From assembly GCA_029946075.1 (NCBI GenBank), contig JAQSDT010000256.1:1-5046 (forward strand): a stretch of 5,046 nucleotides of DNA, given 5' to 3'. The notes under the pieces were generated by a model. It was given only the letters and a program-made list of their open reading frames with translations, was not told the origin of the DNA and did no database searches. Source of the DNA: a bacterium (GTDB lineage Bacteria; Pseudomonadota; Alphaproteobacteria; Rhizobiales; Xanthobacteraceae). This document shows, one piece after another, positions 4,637-5,046 of the stretch; position 1 is the first letter of the stretch, and each line of letters starts with the position of its first letter. The translations under genes were made by a program, and so were the position numbers.

Positions 4637-5046
4637 GAACGATCTCCCGAAAACAACCGAACCAGTTTCGGTGCGATCTGATTGAGCGGCAAGATCGCGG
4701 CGCAGATTCCGGCGTTGGCAGCAGCCCCCGGCATACCCCACACCACGCTGGTCGCTTCATCCTGGGCAATGACACTGCCGCCTGCGGCGACGATGTCCTT
4801 GCCGCCGCGCATGCCGTCGGAGCCCATGCCGGTCAGGATCACCGACATGATGCCGCCGCCCCAGACGTCGATTGCCGAGTTGAACAGGGGATCGACCGCG
4901 GGCTTGCAGAAATTCACCGGCGGCCCGTCGTCGAGCGCAATCGCGGCGTCGGCGCCGTGGCGAACGACGCGCATATGGCGGCCGCCCGGCGCAAGATAGA
5001 TCGTGCCGGCCTTGATCATCTCGCCATCGATCGCCTCATGCGCGGG
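4633..5046 (-). CDS. cheB: Chemotaxis response regulator protein-glutamate methylesterase CheB (C-terminal part, cut by window edge)
   Basis: The frame is open to the right edge, so the visible 137 residues (from PAHEAIDGE) are the C-terminal part of a larger protein; its start lies outside. CheB removes methyl groups from chemoreceptor glutamates and deamidates glutamines when its receiver domain is phosphorylated by CheA. The segment shows the methylesterase end: AGTIYLAPGGRHM, then PAVDPLFNSAI, then VILTGMGSDGMRGG, where the Asp of GSDG (codon 4818-4816) is the catalytic triad aspartate, followed by GGSVIAQDEATSVVWGMPGAA. The triad Ser and His and the receiver domain are expected beyond the window. 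The stop overlaps the cheR GTG start by 4 bases. Confidence 0.95.
   Translation of the reverse strand, partial: PAHEAIDGEMIKAGTIYLAPGGRHMRVVRHGADAAIALDDGPPVNFCKPAVDPLFNSAIDVWGGGIMSVILTGMGSDGMRGGKDIVAAGGSVIAQDEATSVVWGMPGAAANAGICAAILPLNQIAPKLVRLFSGDRS
4644..4648 (-). promoter_or_regulatory. Ribosome binding site for the cheR GTG start
   Basis: On the minus strand GGGAG lies 7 bases before GTG at 4636, inside the last codons of cheB. It decides the GTG start against longer in-frame alternatives. Confidence 0.6.

Noticed and set aside
1..5046. tRNA, rRNA, CRISPR array, insertion sequence or attachment site
   Set aside because: I found no direct-repeat array, no transposase-like protein, no flanking terminal repeats and no tRNA-like cloverleaf. 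All large stretches are accounted for by coding genes.

Overview
The window is high-GC DNA with tightly packed genes, GTG starts and 4-base stop/start overlaps. The protein families and the cheB-cheR arrangement suggest an alphaproteobacterium, plausibly a Bradyrhizobium/Rhodopseudomonas relative. The genus is an inference, because no RNA gene or other taxonomic marker is present.

Layout: (1) 62-868 (+) encodes an exported two-domain redox protein, a cytochrome P460/c'-beta-like c-type haem domain fused to an amicyanin-like type 1 copper domain. It is followed by a short hairpin and a strong intrinsic terminator (900-921), so it is its own transcription unit. (2) 1002-3288 (+) is a four-gene operon: a DUF350 (YjfL-like) membrane protein, a small Ser/Gly-rich single-pass protein resembling DUF1190 (YgiB/YjfM), a second small single-pass protein with a His-rich tail, and an ATP-grasp enzyme of the glutathionylspermidine-synthase-like family (YgiC/YjfC). 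Its order matches the E. coli yjfL-yjfM-yjfC set, with one extra small gene. (3) 5046-3291 (-) reads in from the right edge: the C-terminal part of cheB, cheR overlapping it by 4 bases, and an unrecognised four-helix membrane protein gene. This unit converges on the ATP-grasp gene with only 2 bases between stop codons.

The most interesting system is the DUF350/ATP-grasp operon. The two small membrane proteins are related in their N-terminal halves, both carry two cysteines beyond the membrane helix, and both end in Gly-Gly. Glutathionylspermidine synthetase activates the C-terminal glycine carboxylate of glutathione. A reasonable, untested idea is therefore that the ligase joins an amine to the C-terminal glycine of these small proteins. 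The second point of interest is the haem-copper fusion protein, which appears to lack the lysine that cross-links the haem in true cytochrome P460. The chemotaxis genes look ordinary.
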